64,000 nucleotides of DNA from Roseibium sp. MMSF_3544. GTDB lineage: Bacteria; Pseudomonadota; Alphaproteobacteria; Rhizobiales; Stappiaceae. Position 1 is the stretch's first letter. Each line of letters begins with the position of its first letter. Under the pieces are notes generated by a model, which had not been told where the DNA came from, made no database searches, and saw only the letters and a program-made list of their open reading frames with translations. Position numbers and translations under genes: made by a program. Of the stretch, positions 26,392-36,400 are shown in pieces. Location: assembly GCF_030732845.1 (NCBI RefSeq), contig NZ_JASHKA010000010.1:1-64000 (forward strand). The letters run 5' to 3'.

Positions 26392-27405
26392 TCAGGCGGC
26401 GCCAATGCGCAAGAGATCGTGAAGATGGACAATACCAATTGGGCGACCGTCCTCGATCACGAAAACAGACGTGATCGACAGGCTGTTCACCAACTCCAGG
26501 ATGGATCCGGACAGTGCATCGGGCGGCACGGACTTGGGCGAGCATGTCATGATATCGCCGGCGGTCTTCTCCAGGAGATTGCTGGAGACATGGCGGCGCA
26601 GGTCACCGTCCGTGATGATGCCGATCAGCTGGTTCAGTTCGTCGGTCACACCGAGCACGCCGAACCCGCGCTGGGTCATCAAGACGATGCCCTCGCTCAT
26701 GGAGGTGGCAACCGATACGAGCGGCAAGCGCTCGCCTGAATGCATGATGTCCTTGGCGGTCCTGAGGCTTGCACCCAGCCGCCCGCCCGGATGAAGCACG
26801 CGGTAGTCCTGGGCCGTGAAGCCCCGGCCTTCAAGAAGGGCGACGGCAAGAGCATCACCGATGGCGAGCTGAATAAGAGCGGAAGTTGTCGGCGCAAGGC
26901 CGTGCGGACAGGCTTCGGCCACGCTCGGCAGTTTCAGAACGATGTCGGCGGCCCGGCCAAGTGAGCTGTCGCCGCGCGAGGTAATCGCAATCAGCGGCAC
27001 CTTGAAGCGGCGCGTGTAGTTGACGATGCTTGCAAGCTCCTGGGTCTCTCCCGACCAGGACAGGGCAAGGACGACATCGTCCTGGGTAATCATGCCGAGA
27101 TCGCCGTGGCTTGCTTCGCTGGCATGGACGAAGAAGGACGGCGTCCCGGTCGAGGCCAGGCTGGCGGCGATCTTGGTGCCGATATGACCGCTCTTGCCGA
27201 TCCCGGTCACAACAACGCGGCCTTTGCTCTTTTGAATAATCTCGAATGTTTGCCTGAAAGGAGCCGCGAGCCCGTTCTTCAACGCGGCCCTGACGGCGCT
27301 CAATCCTGCGATCTCAGTCTCAAGGGTCCGTTCCGCGGAAACTAGGCTCTGCGTGAGGGCATCCGCATTGTTTTCGAACTGGGAATCAAGTGTGGGATTG
27401 GCCAT
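26392..27405 (-). CDS. kdsD: Arabinose-5-phosphate isomerase (KpsF/GutQ/KdsD family)
   Basis: Converts ribulose-5-phosphate to arabinose-5-phosphate, the first committed step to Kdo for lipopolysaccharide; 337 aa from the ATG at 27405. An N-terminal SIS domain (about 40-180) has GIGKSGHIGTKIAASLASTGTPSFFVHA and LSWSGETQEL; a tandem CBS pair (about 210-330) has the family motif GIITDGDLRR. The frame extends to 27462 without a better start. KpsF, GutQ and KdsD cannot be told apart by sequence alone; as the only copy here KdsD is most likely. Confidence 0.9.
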   Translation of the reverse strand: MANPTLDSQFENNADALTQSLVSAERTLETEIAGLSAVRAALKNGLAAPFRQTFEIIQKSKGRVVVTGIGKSGHIGTKIAASLASTGTPSFFVHASEASHGDLGMITQDDVVLALSWSGETQELASIVNYTRRFKVPLIAITSRGDSSLGRAADIVLKLPSVAEACPHGLAPTTSALIQLAIGDALAVALLEGRGFTAQDYRVLHPGGRLGASLRTAKDIMHSGERLPLVSVATSMSEGIVLMTQRGFGVLGVTDELNQLIGIITDGDLRRHVSSNLLEKTAGDIMTCSPKSVPPDALSGSILELVNSLSITSVFVIEDGRPIGIVHLHDLLRIGAA

Positions 27406-27757
27406 CGGTTCTTTCTTTTTTCGAGACCGCACAGGACTAAGACACCCGGTCTTAAGGATCAAGAAGCTGCGACTGCTTTAATGGATTAGATTTCGCCCGA
27501 ATGCCTGTCTGTTCCCAAAATGCGCCCAAACTATGGAAAAAGCGGAGCTTTCCACGACGTGATAGAGGCGCATATGCACGTGGGTGGTGGACGAATCGCG
27601 GCTGAAAACCGATCCCTTTGACCGCCATTGGCACCTTTCGCCGGGCAAGCGTCAGAACCTGCACCCCAGAATTGTCATTTTGCAAAAAAGAAACGAAGGA
27701 TTAACCAACATTCGTCAGTTTGAACGGGACCTTGAATTCTAGCGGTTCCGAACCTGA
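27406..27757. other. Divergent promoter region between kdsD and a beta-barrel gene
   Basis: About 350 bp with no gene I would defend. A 50-codon stretch on the plus strand (about 27585-27740) reads without stop but lacks a ribosome site, and a 77-codon minus frame overlaps it. The last 80 bp are A/T-rich and probably hold the promoter of the downstream gene. Confidence 0.4.
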
Positions 27758-29224
27758 ATGCGCCGTATCCTGCATTTGATTGTCAGTCTTGCCGTCCTGC
27801 AGGCGGTGCCGTCGCTTGCGCAGACGACGCTTTCCGACCTGCGCGGCTCCAGTGATGCGGATGGTGCGCTCGGATCGGAGCCGGCTGCCGATACGGCTGT
27901 GGAAAGCGAAGACACCAACCCGACGCAGGCAAATGTCTATGCGCTGCGCCGAACGCTCAACGCTTCGGAAGCGGAAACAGGCTCGAGTGGCCTTGGCACC
28001 AACGGGCAGGTTGGACCGATACGCCCATTCTCTGACCGGATTGCCGCGGTCGACCGGGCCGTTCCCCTGGCGGGCAGTCTGATCGACGACAGTGTGTTCG
28101 GCGGCGACACGACCTTTGACGAACCCCAGGGCATTCGCCTCGGATCGTTTACCTTTACGCCCCAGATCACCTTTTCTGCCGGCTATACGGACAACACCGC
28201 CCAGTCCGCAGATGGGACGTCGGGCAGCCTTTATCGCATCTCGCCCGATCTCTCATTGGTCTCGAACTGGTCGCGTCATCAGTTCGATGCCTCCTTGCGT
28301 GGGACTTATACGGGCTACCCGGAAAACTCGGACGACAACGACGGCAACATTTCAGCTGCTGCCAATCTGCGGCTCGACGTCAGCGAAGCCACGCAAGTGG
28401 ACACTGGTGTTTCGTACACATACTCCCGCGAGGAAGACGGCAGCGCCGAATCAACGTCTTCGGGCGTGGACCATATCCAGAACCTCACGGCGGATCTGGG
28501 GGCGACCCGAAGCGTCGGACTGATTGCAGCAACCGCTGCGCTCGGTGCTGACCGCAGCGTCTATACGTCCGATGACGATATCGATAGCGGGCGCGACAAC
28601 ACCGTTTACTCCGCGACCTTGCGGTTTGATGCCAACACGGGCAGCGTCCTGACACCGTTCGTCGAAGGGTCACTTTTGCTCCGGCGCTTTGACGAGAGCT
28701 GTAGCGACGATATCTGTGAGAAGCGGGACGCCAACGGCTACCAGCTTCGAGGCGGTCTGACCATTGCCTCGGGTCCGAAAGTGACGGGTAATGTCGGCAT
28801 TGGCTGGCGGATCGAGGACATTGAAGACGACCGGCTGGACAGCCTTTCCGGTCTCGTCCTGGACGGCTCCCTTGTCTGGTCGCCCTCGCGTCTGACGACT
28901 GTCACTGCAGGGCTCGGAACAAACTTCCAGGCAACGGATATTGACACGGCGAGCGGGTCGATCATTTATTCTGGAGATCTGCGGGTTGCGCATGCTTTCA
29001 GCGACAGGCTGGTTGGTGAAACAGGCGTAGGCTACAGTTACCGAACCTACGAAGGCGTATCGATTGAAGAACAGACCCTGACAGGATTTGGCGGAGTGAC
29101 CTTTGCGCTGACGAACAGTGTGGCTTTGACGGCCGACTATACGCATCGGCGCTTCGACAGTTCTCAAGAGGGCAGCGATTACACGGAAAATGCGATTGAA
29201 GCCGGACTTCGGTTCCGGCATTAA
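27758..29224 (+). CDS. Outer-membrane beta-barrel protein (BBP2-like)
   Basis: Protein of 488 aa with a signal peptide (about 1-21, ending SLAQ). A Ser/Asp-rich linker (about 22-120) is followed by about 360 residues of alternating strands, with FTPQITFSAGYTDN and repeated short segments such as DASLRGTY and LTADYTHRRF. The last residues (GLRFRH) are barrel-like, though the final aromatic is followed by RH. The pattern matches the outer-membrane beta-barrel (BBP2) family often found near polysaccharide export loci in Alphaproteobacteria. No partner gene is adjacent. Confidence 0.75.
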   Translation: MRRILHLIVSLAVLQAVPSLAQTTLSDLRGSSDADGALGSEPAADTAVESEDTNPTQANVYALRRTLNASEAETGSSGLGTNGQVGPIRPFSDRIAAVDRAVPLAGSLIDDSVFGGDTTFDEPQGIRLGSFTFTPQITFSAGYTDNTAQSADGTSGSLYRISPDLSLVSNWSRHQFDASLRGTYTGYPENSDDNDGNISAAANLRLDVSEATQVDTGVSYTYSREEDGSAESTSSGVDHIQNLTADLGATRSVGLIAATAALGADRSVYTSDDDIDSGRDNTVYSATLRFDANTGSVLTPFVEGSLLLRRFDESCSDDICEKRDANGYQLRGGLTIASGPKVTGNVGIGWRIEDIEDDRLDSLSGLVLDGSLVWSPSRLTTVTAGLGTNFQATDIDTASGSIIYSGDLRVAHAFSDRLVGETGVGYSYRTYEGVSIEEQTLTGFGGVTFALTNSVALTADYTHRRFDSSQEGSDYTENAIEAGLRFRH

Positions 29225-29301
29225 CGGCACGGTAACCAATAGCAGATCATTCATGGGGCGGGGGCAGAAGCGAACACGGACTCGGGCGTAAGGAGGCCCT
29301 G

Positions 29302-30573
29302 ATGCGGAGCTTTGTGCGGCGAACTGCAAGCGTGATGGTAGATTTGCCTCGAGAGACTTTCTTGAAATCCCGGCTTTGGCGTCTCGCCACAGGCCTGGTG
29401 CTGGCATCCGGTTTGATGGTGTCGGCCACGTCCGCCTATGCGGATCCGGGCTTCGACCGGTTCGTCCGTGATTTCTGGCCGAAGGCCAAGGCGGCCGGCA
29501 TTTCCTCCCAGACCTACAATTCCGTTTTTACCGGCATGGAGCCCGATGACGACACATTGCGCCTCATGAGCAAACAGTCGGAATTCGTGAAGCCGATCTG
29601 GGAGTATCTTGATAGCGCGGTTTCCGATACGCGGGTCGAAAAAGGCCGTGAACTGCTGACCGAATATGCCACCGTTCTTAGCCAGATCGAGACCCGTTAC
29701 GGGGTCGACCGCGAAGCGGTGCTGGCAATCTGGGGCATGGAGACCAACTATGGCGGCTTTATGGGCCGGCACAATGTCATCCAGGCACTGGCGACGCTCG
29801 CCTATGCGGCGCCTCGGCGCAAGAAGTTCTGGAACAAGGAACTTGTGACCGCACTCGCCATCGTGCAGGCCGGACATGTGCGTTTTCAGGACATGGAAGG
29901 GTCATGGGCCGGTGCCATGGGCCACACCCAGTTCATGCCGTCCAGCTGGCAAGCCTACGCCTCTGATTACAATGGCGACGGCCGCCGTGACATCTGGACC
30001 TCGGTCCCCGATGCGCTTGCCTCGACCGCCAACTATCTGAAAAAGCACGGTTGGCAGACGGGCAAAACCTGGGGCTACGAAGTCCAGCTGCCCGCCGGTT
30101 TCAACTATCAGCTGGCCGACGGCGAAAAGACGCTAACGCTCGGAGAATGGTCCAAATACGGCATTCGGCGTGCCAATGGAAAGGGCTTCCCGCGTCCCGC
30201 AGACAAGGGTGTTCTCGTATTGCCGGCAGGTGCCAACGGGCCCGCGTTCCTGATGCTGCGCAATTTCTACGTCATCAAGCGCTACAACAACGCCACCGCC
30301 TATGCGCTCGCGGTCGGACACCTTGCGGACCGGCTGATCGGCGGTGGTCCGCTTGCAGGCGACTGGTCCCGTGATCATCTGCCGCTCAAGCGCTCCGAGA
30401 GGGTGGCACTGCAGAACTACCTGAACCAGCTCGGATTTTCCGTTGGTGCTGCCGACGGCAAGATCGGCCCGGCAACGCGACGCGGTATTCGTGCCTATCA
30501 GCAGTCCCGGGGTCTCATTCCAGATGGATATGCCTCTGCAGTTTTGCTGGCGCACCTGAAGCTGGGCGGCTAA
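29302..30573 (+). CDS. MltB-type lytic murein transglycosylase
   Basis: Cuts peptidoglycan glycan strands with formation of anhydro ends; 423 aa, periplasmic. A hydrophobic segment at about 28-47 ends AYA and is the signal sequence. The SLT_2 domain (about 50-345) contains catalytic E147 in WGMETNYG, and the typical GSWAGAMGHTQFMPSSW and SDYNGDGRRDIW segments. A C-terminal PG_binding_1 domain (about 360-420) has LNQLGFSVGAADGKIGPATRRGIRAYQ. The first 15 residues may not be translated, since ATG12 is another start. It is followed 33 bp later by the SGNH-like gene, a pairing I recall from other Rhizobiales. Confidence 0.92.
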   Translation: MRSFVRRTASVMVDLPRETFLKSRLWRLATGLVLASGLMVSATSAYADPGFDRFVRDFWPKAKAAGISSQTYNSVFTGMEPDDDTLRLMSKQSEFVKPIWEYLDSAVSDTRVEKGRELLTEYATVLSQIETRYGVDREAVLAIWGMETNYGGFMGRHNVIQALATLAYAAPRRKKFWNKELVTALAIVQAGHVRFQDMEGSWAGAMGHTQFMPSSWQAYASDYNGDGRRDIWTSVPDALASTANYLKKHGWQTGKTWGYEVQLPAGFNYQLADGEKTLTLGEWSKYGIRRANGKGFPRPADKGVLVLPAGANGPAFLMLRNFYVIKRYNNATAYALAVGHLADRLIGGGPLAGDWSRDHLPLKRSERVALQNYLNQLGFSVGAADGKIGPATRRGIRAYQQSRGLIPDGYASAVLLAHLKLGG

Positions 30574-30606
30574 ACTCCAGCCGAACAAACCGGCCAGGGG
30601 TCAAAA

Positions 30607-31800
30607 ATGCCGAAAAAGGCTGCAAGGACAGGATTTAAGACGGGAGCGAAGCTGATCCTGGCGCTCGTTCTCGTTTTTTCCTTCAGCCTTGTCTTTGAGA
30701 CACTTCCGCCGGCTTCCGCACAGCAGGCCGCAAATGGCGAAATTGTTGTTGCCCAAAACGGAGTTTTGCGGGGCTTTAACCCGTTTTCACCACTCCAGCG
30801 GCTTTTTGGCGGAAAGCAACGGCAGCGTACACAGAAGCCGCCGCCGCGACAGACCCAAAAGCGGCGCGCGCCCGCACGTGCCTCCGGAACGCCTCCCAAA
30901 TTTCAGGAAGTCGCCAAAGACCCCAATGCCGGGATCATTCTGGTCGTTGGCGACCGCATGGCGCGCGGCGTCGCCGACGGGCTTGAGTTCATCTTCGCGG
31001 AGAAGCCGCAGATCCGGGTCGAAAAGATTACGGAAGACAAAGCGGGCTTTGCCGGAAACAATCCACCGGATTTCGCAACTCAGGTTCTCGCAAAGATCCG
31101 CGGCGACGATGTGAAGGCCGTTGTGGTCATGATCGGGCGTCGTGATCTGGGCAGAGACTTTCCCGGCGAAGTGCCGGTTGAATTCATGACGCAGGAATGG
31201 ACCGACGCCTACAGGGACAAGGTTGAAGCGCTTGTGCGCGTCGTGCGCCAGGAGAAGAAACCCATTGTCTGGGTGGGCCTGCCTCCAACAAATGCCGAGA
31301 GCGTCAATGCGGACTTCACCCAGCTGAATACGATTTTTCAGAGCACTTCGGAAGACAGACGCGTCCGGTATGTCGATATCTGGGACATCTTTTTGACCGA
31401 AGACGGCAGCTATTCGTCCTTCGGTCCTTCCGTTGACGGCAAGAACACGAGACTGAGAACCAACGACAGGATCGGCTTTACCTGGCCCGGCTACCAGAAA
31501 GTGGCGTTCTTTGTCGACCGCGAACTGCTGCGGCTTCTGGGTGGCTATGGCGGGCTTGCGTTTGAGGGAATTGAGGACGATCCGAACTTCATCGTCCTGA
31601 CGGGACGGACGACATCTCCGGAAGCCCTGCTTTTGGGCGGAGAAGAAGACGACGGGGAAATCGACCCGGACAGCACCGCCTACCGGTTCTTCGTCAAGGG
31701 CGATCCATTACCGCCAATGCCAGGGCGGGTCGACGACCCGCGTATCGCCGTTGAGGGAACGTCCGCGCTCGAAGAAGGCGAAGTTCCAAGCGGTTCCTAG
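30607..31800 (+). CDS. Periplasmic DUF459/SGNH-fold protein with degenerate catalytic residues
   Basis: Protein of 397 aa with an N-terminal signal or anchor (about 14-40, ending PASA), a basic Pro/Arg/Gln-rich linker (about 75-100) and an SGNH-hydrolase-fold domain (about 115-310). The family's GDS block reads VVGDRMARG, so the nucleophile serine is an arginine. The asparagine block reads MIGRRD instead of GxND, and the catalytic histidine block DGxH reads DRIGFTWPGY. All three catalytic positions are thus changed. The protein may bind, rather than cleave, an envelope polymer. Its place next to a lytic transglycosylase suggests a cell-wall role. Confidence 0.8.
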   Translation: MPKKAARTGFKTGAKLILALVLVFSFSLVFETLPPASAQQAANGEIVVAQNGVLRGFNPFSPLQRLFGGKQRQRTQKPPPRQTQKRRAPARASGTPPKFQEVAKDPNAGIILVVGDRMARGVADGLEFIFAEKPQIRVEKITEDKAGFAGNNPPDFATQVLAKIRGDDVKAVVVMIGRRDLGRDFPGEVPVEFMTQEWTDAYRDKVEALVRVVRQEKKPIVWVGLPPTNAESVNADFTQLNTIFQSTSEDRRVRYVDIWDIFLTEDGSYSSFGPSVDGKNTRLRTNDRIGFTWPGYQKVAFFVDRELLRLLGGYGGLAFEGIEDDPNFIVLTGRTTSPEALLLGGEEDDGEIDPDSTAYRFFVKGDPLPPMPGRVDDPRIAVEGTSALEEGEVPSGS

Positions 31801-31824
31801 GCCCGGAAGACTTCAGAAAAACGA

Positions 31825-31856
31825 TGCCCGGCACGCGGTAAGTCACGTGCCGGGCA
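31825..31856. terminator. Bidirectional terminator between convergent genes
   Basis: TGCCCGGCACG (31825-31835) and CGTGCCGGGCA (31846-31856) form a perfect 11-bp stem with a 10-nt loop, followed by AATTTATT. It lies between the SGNH-like gene (plus) and gltD (minus) and can serve both. Confidence 0.85.
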
Positions 31857-31898
31857 AATTTATTCCTGGCTACTCGGCCAGGTTAATGAGACAGGACT

Positions 31899-33329
31899 CT
31901 AGCGCGGGAGGTTGGAAGAACCGGTGAGGAACTCGTCGACTGCCCGTGCCGCCTGGCGGCCCTCACGGATCGCCCAGACCACCAGTGACTGGCCCTTGCG
32001 GACGTCACCTGCTGCAAAGACCTTGTCCATGCTGGTCTTGTAGTCGTCCGTGTTTGCCTTGACGTTGGTCCGGCCATCCAGCTCCAGCTTGTCACCTGCC
32101 TCGGCAATATAGGTGTCGAGCAGCGGCCCTGAAAACCCGATGGCGGCAAGGACGAGGTCGGCGCGCAGAATGAATTCCGTTCCCTCGATCGGGTGGCGCT
32201 TTTCATCGACGCGTGCGCATTTCACACCGGTGACCACGCCGTCTTCAGCGACGAGCGACAGCGTTGCGGCTGAAAATTCGCGCTCGGCACCTTCCGCCTG
32301 GGAGGACGAAGTGCGGAATTTCGTTGGCCAGTAAGGCCAGACAGTCATCTTGTCTTCTTTGAGCGGCGGGATCGGTCGAATGTCCAACTGGGTTACGGAG
32401 AGCGCACCCTGGCGGAAGGCCGTGCCGACACAGTCAGACGCGGTATCGCCGCCGCCGATCACGACCACATGCTTTCCGCCGGCCCAGATTGGCAGTTCGT
32501 CGCCCTCCGGTTCGCCGCCAACGCGGCGGTTCTGCTGGACAAGATATTTCATCGCCCAGTGACAGCCTTCCAGCTCCATGCCGGTGACGCCCGGGTCGCG
32601 CGGACGTTCGGCGCCTGCGCACAGGATGACCGCGTCATGGCGTTCAGCAAGTTCTTCCAGCGCGGTGTCGACGCCGACATTGACGCCGTAATGGAACGTG
32701 ACGCCTTCCGCCTCCATCTGCTCGACCCTTTGGTCGATATAGTGCTTTTCCATCTTGAAGTCGGGAATGCCGTAACGCAGCAGGCCGCCGGCCTTGGGTT
32801 CACGTTCATAGACATGCACGGTGTGTCCGGCCCGCGCGAGCTGCTGTGCCGCCGCCATGCCGGCAGGCCCTGACCCGATGATCGCGACCGCCTTTCCGGT
32901 CTTGCGGGAGGATGGTTCCGGCACGATCCATCCGTTTTCCCAACCCTTGTCTGCAAGTGCCTGCTCGACGGTCTTGATGTTGACCGGGATGTCTTCAAGA
33001 TTGAGCGTGCAGGCTTCCTCGCACGGGGCCGGGCAGATACGTCCGGTGAATTCCGGAAAATTGTTGGTCGAGTGCAGGTTGCGCAAGGCTACGTCCCAAT
33101 CGCCTTGGTACACCAGATCGTTCCAGTCCGGGATCTGGTTGTTGACCGGGCAACCGTTCGGCCCGTGGCAGAACGGGATGCCGCAATCCATGCAGCGCGC
33201 GGCCTGGTTGACGACTTCCTGGTCGTTCAGCGGAATGGTGAACTCGCGGAAATGACGGATGCGGTCAGAAGCCGGCTGGTACTTCTGCTCCTGACGATCG
33301 ATTTCCAAAAATCCGGTTACCTTGCCCAA
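31899..33329 (-). CDS. gltD: Glutamate synthase (NADPH) small subunit
   Basis: Beta subunit of GOGAT, 476 aa; it passes electrons from NADPH through FAD and Fe-S centres to the large subunit. I chose the TTG at 33329 because GAGGAGG sits 6 nt upstream and the product then begins [10 protein letters not shown] as in other GltD proteins; a TTG at 33350 is the longer reading. Two cysteine clusters for [4Fe-4S] are present (CMDCGIPFC...GCP and CPAPCEEAC), with an FAD dinucleotide fold ([11 protein letters not shown]) and an NADPH fold ([10 protein letters not shown]). It lies downstream of gltB on the same strand. Confidence 0.95.
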   Translation of the reverse strand: MGKVTGFLEIDRQEQKYQPASDRIRHFREFTIPLNDQEVVNQAARCMDCGIPFCHGPNGCPVNNQIPDWNDLVYQGDWDVALRNLHSTNNFPEFTGRICPAPCEEACTLNLEDIPVNIKTVEQALADKGWENGWIVPEPSSRKTGKAVAIIGSGPAGMAAAQQLARAGHTVHVYEREPKAGGLLRYGIPDFKMEKHYIDQRVEQMEAEGVTFHYGVNVGVDTALEELAERHDAVILCAGAERPRDPGVTGMELEGCHWAMKYLVQQNRRVGGEPEGDELPIWAGGKHVVVIGGGDTASDCVGTAFRQGALSVTQLDIRPIPPLKEDKMTVWPYWPTKFRTSSSQAEGAEREFSAATLSLVAEDGVVTGVKCARVDEKRHPIEGTEFILRADLVLAAIGFSGPLLDTYIAEAGDKLELDGRTNVKANTDDYKTSMDKVFAAGDVRKGQSLVVWAIREGRQAARAVDEFLTGSSNLPR

Positions 33330-33416
33330 GGCGACCTCCTCAACTTTCAAGTCTTTTCATTCCGGCTGCCATCGGCCGCTCAAAGCGGCTGAGAACCGTG
33401 CTGCTGTGTCCCGTAA

Positions 33417-36400
33417 TTATTCGGCCGCGACCATGCCGAGGCGCTGTTCTTCCATTTCCCGAAGCGCTCGGCGGTACTCGACCGGCATCACCTTGACGAA
33501 TTTCGGCCTGTAGGTCGCCCAGTCTTCAAGGATCGCCATGGCCTTGGTCGAGCCGGTCAGCTCCGCATGTTTGCTGAGCAGCTGACGCAGGCGCTCGTCG
33601 TCGTGACGCGTCATGTCAGAAGAGAGGTCGACACGGCCCTTGTGTTCAATGTCACCGCCATGGTGATGGAGTTTTTCCAGAAGATCGTCTTCTTCCGTGA
33701 CGGGTTCCAGATCGACCATGGCAAGATTGCACCGGGTTCCGAAGGAGCCGTCCTCGTCAAGAACGTAGGCAATGCCGCCTGACATGCCGGCTGCAAAGTT
33801 GCGCCCGGTTTTTCCGATCACAACAACGACGCCGCCGGTCATGTATTCGCAGCCGTGGTCGCCAACGCCTTCCACAACCGCGACGGCGCCGGAGTTGCGA
33901 ACCGCAAAGCGTTCGCCCGCGACACCGCGGAAGTAACATTCACCCTCGGTCGCGCCGTATAGCACGGTATTGCCGACGATGATGGAGTCTTCGGCGACGA
34001 TGCGCGTGTTTTCCGGCGGGCGGACGATCAGCTTGCCGCCGGCAAGGCCCTTGCCGACATAGTCGTTGGCATCGCCGGCCAGATCGATCGTGACGCCGCG
34101 CGCGACGAAGGCACCGAATGCCTGGCCTGCTGTGCCCTTCAGATTGATCTTCAGCGTATCGGGTTTCTTCAGGCCCTTGTTGCCGTACCGCTTGGCGATT
34201 TCACCTGACAGCATCGCGCCGACGGATCGGTCGACCGAGCAGATGGTCTCGTCAATGATGGTCGGTTCCTTGCTGTCCAGGGCCGGTTTGGCGGCCGCGA
34301 TCAGGCGCCGGTCGAGAATGTCGACGATCGGGTGATCCTGTGTCTGGGTCCAGCGGGTTTCTTCAGGCTCCGCTTCCGGCTGGAAGAAGATGCGCGTGAA
34401 ATCAAGCCCCTTGGCTTTCCAGTGTTCAATGGCAGCGTTCTTGTCGAGGAAGTCGGAGCGGCCGATCAGGTCGTCCAACTTCTCGATGCCGAGCCCGGCC
34501 ATGATCTCCCGGACTTCCTCTGCGACATAGAAGAAGTAGTTGATCACGTGTTCCGGTGTGCCCTTGAAACGCTTGCGCAGGACGGGGTCCTGGGTCGCGA
34601 TGCCGACCGGGCACGTGTTGAGATGACACTTGCGCATCATCAGACAACCGGCTGCGATCAGCGGTGCCGTCGAGAAACCGAACTCGTCCGCGCCAAGCAG
34701 GGCACCGACGATCACGTCGCGCCCGGTGCGCAGGCCGCCGTCGACCTGCAGGGCAACGCGCGAGCGCAGGCCGTTCAGGACCAGCGTCTGCTGGGTTTCT
34801 GCAAGACCGATTTCCCAGGGGCTGCCGGCGTGCTTGATGGACGTGAGCGGGGATGCACCCGTGCCGCCGTCATAGCCGGAAATCGTGATGTGGTCCGCGC
34901 GGGCCTTGGCAACACCGGCGGCAACGGTGCCGACGCCGACTTCCGAGACCAGCTTGACTGAGATGTCTGCTTCCGGATTGACGTTCTTCAGATCGTAAAT
35001 GAGCTGCGCCAGATCCTCGATGGAGTAAATATCGTGGTGCGGCGGCGGTGAGATCAGGCCGACACCGGGGGTGGAATGGCGCACCTTTGCGATCACCGCA
35101 TCGACCTTGTGACCCGGAAGCTGGCCACCCTCGCCGGGCTTGGCACCCTGGGCAACCTTAATCTGGATCATGTCGGAATTGACGAGATACTCCGTCGTCA
35201 CGCCGAAGCGGCCAGAAGCCACCTGCTTGATTGCTGAACGTCGCGGGTTCATCGACCCGTCGGGCAGCGGATTAAAGCGCTCCGGCTCCTCGCCACCTTC
35301 ACCGGTATTCGACTTGCCGCCGATCTGGTTCATGGCGATCGCAAGGGTGGTGTGCGCCTCGCGGGAAATGGATCCGAACGACATGGCGCCGGTGACGAAC
35401 CGCTTGACGATGCTATCCGCCGATTCAACCTGGTCGAGATCGATGGCAGTACGGCCGATTTCGTCCGCGCCCTTGATACGGAACAGGCCGCGGATCGCGT
35501 AGCGCCCGCTCTTTTCGTTCACCTCCTCGGCGAAGGCACGGTACATGTCCGGCAGCTTCGCGCGCACCGCATGCTGAAGCTGGGCGATGGAATCCGGCGT
35601 CCACATGTGGTTCTCGCCGCGCGTCCGGTAGGCGTATTCTCCGCCGACTTCCAGCGACCGGCGCAGGATTGCAACGTCACCGAAGGCTTCCGAGTGCCTG
35701 AGGACAGTTTCCTCGGCGACTTCCGAAAGACCGATGCCTTCGATCATGGTTGCCGTGCCGAAGAAATACTTCTCGACGAAATCCGAACCGAGACCGACAG
35801 CGTCGAAAATCTGGGCGCCGCAATAGGACTGATAGGTGGAGATGCCCATTTTGGACATGACCTTCAGGATGCCCTTGTCGATCGACTTGATGTAGCGCTC
35901 GACGACCTCGTACTGGTCCACTTCCTCCGGAAAGTCCATTTCCATGTGCATGGAAAGCAGCGTCTCGAAGGCCAGATAGGGGTTGATCGCTTCTGCGCCG
36001 AAACCGGCAAGGACGCAGAAGTGGTGAACTTCGCGCGCTTCGCCCGTTTCCACGACAAGGCCGACGGAGGTGCGCAGGCCCTTGCGGATCAGGTGATGGT
36101 GGACAGCGGCCGTTGCCAGAAGCGCCGGGATCGCAATCCGCGAGCGGCTGATCAGACGGTCGGACAGGATGATGATGTTGTAGCCATCGCGAACAGCCTT
36201 TTCCGCCCGCTGGCAAAGCTCGTCCAGAGCGCCTTCCATTCCGTTGGCGCCTTTCTCGGCGCTGTAGGTGATGTCGAGCGTCTTGGCGGAAAACTGGTTG
36301 TCGGCGATGTCGCCGATCGCGCGGATCTTCTCAAGATCTTCGTTCGTCAGGATCGGCTGACGTACCTCCAGGCGCTTGGAGGTGGATAGGCCCTTCAGAT

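Noticed and set aside
27452-27740. Short open frames on both strands between kdsD and the beta-barrel gene
   Set aside because: Neither has a ribosome site or a recognisable sequence; the plus-strand one has no ATG. I cannot exclude a small protein, but nothing supports it.
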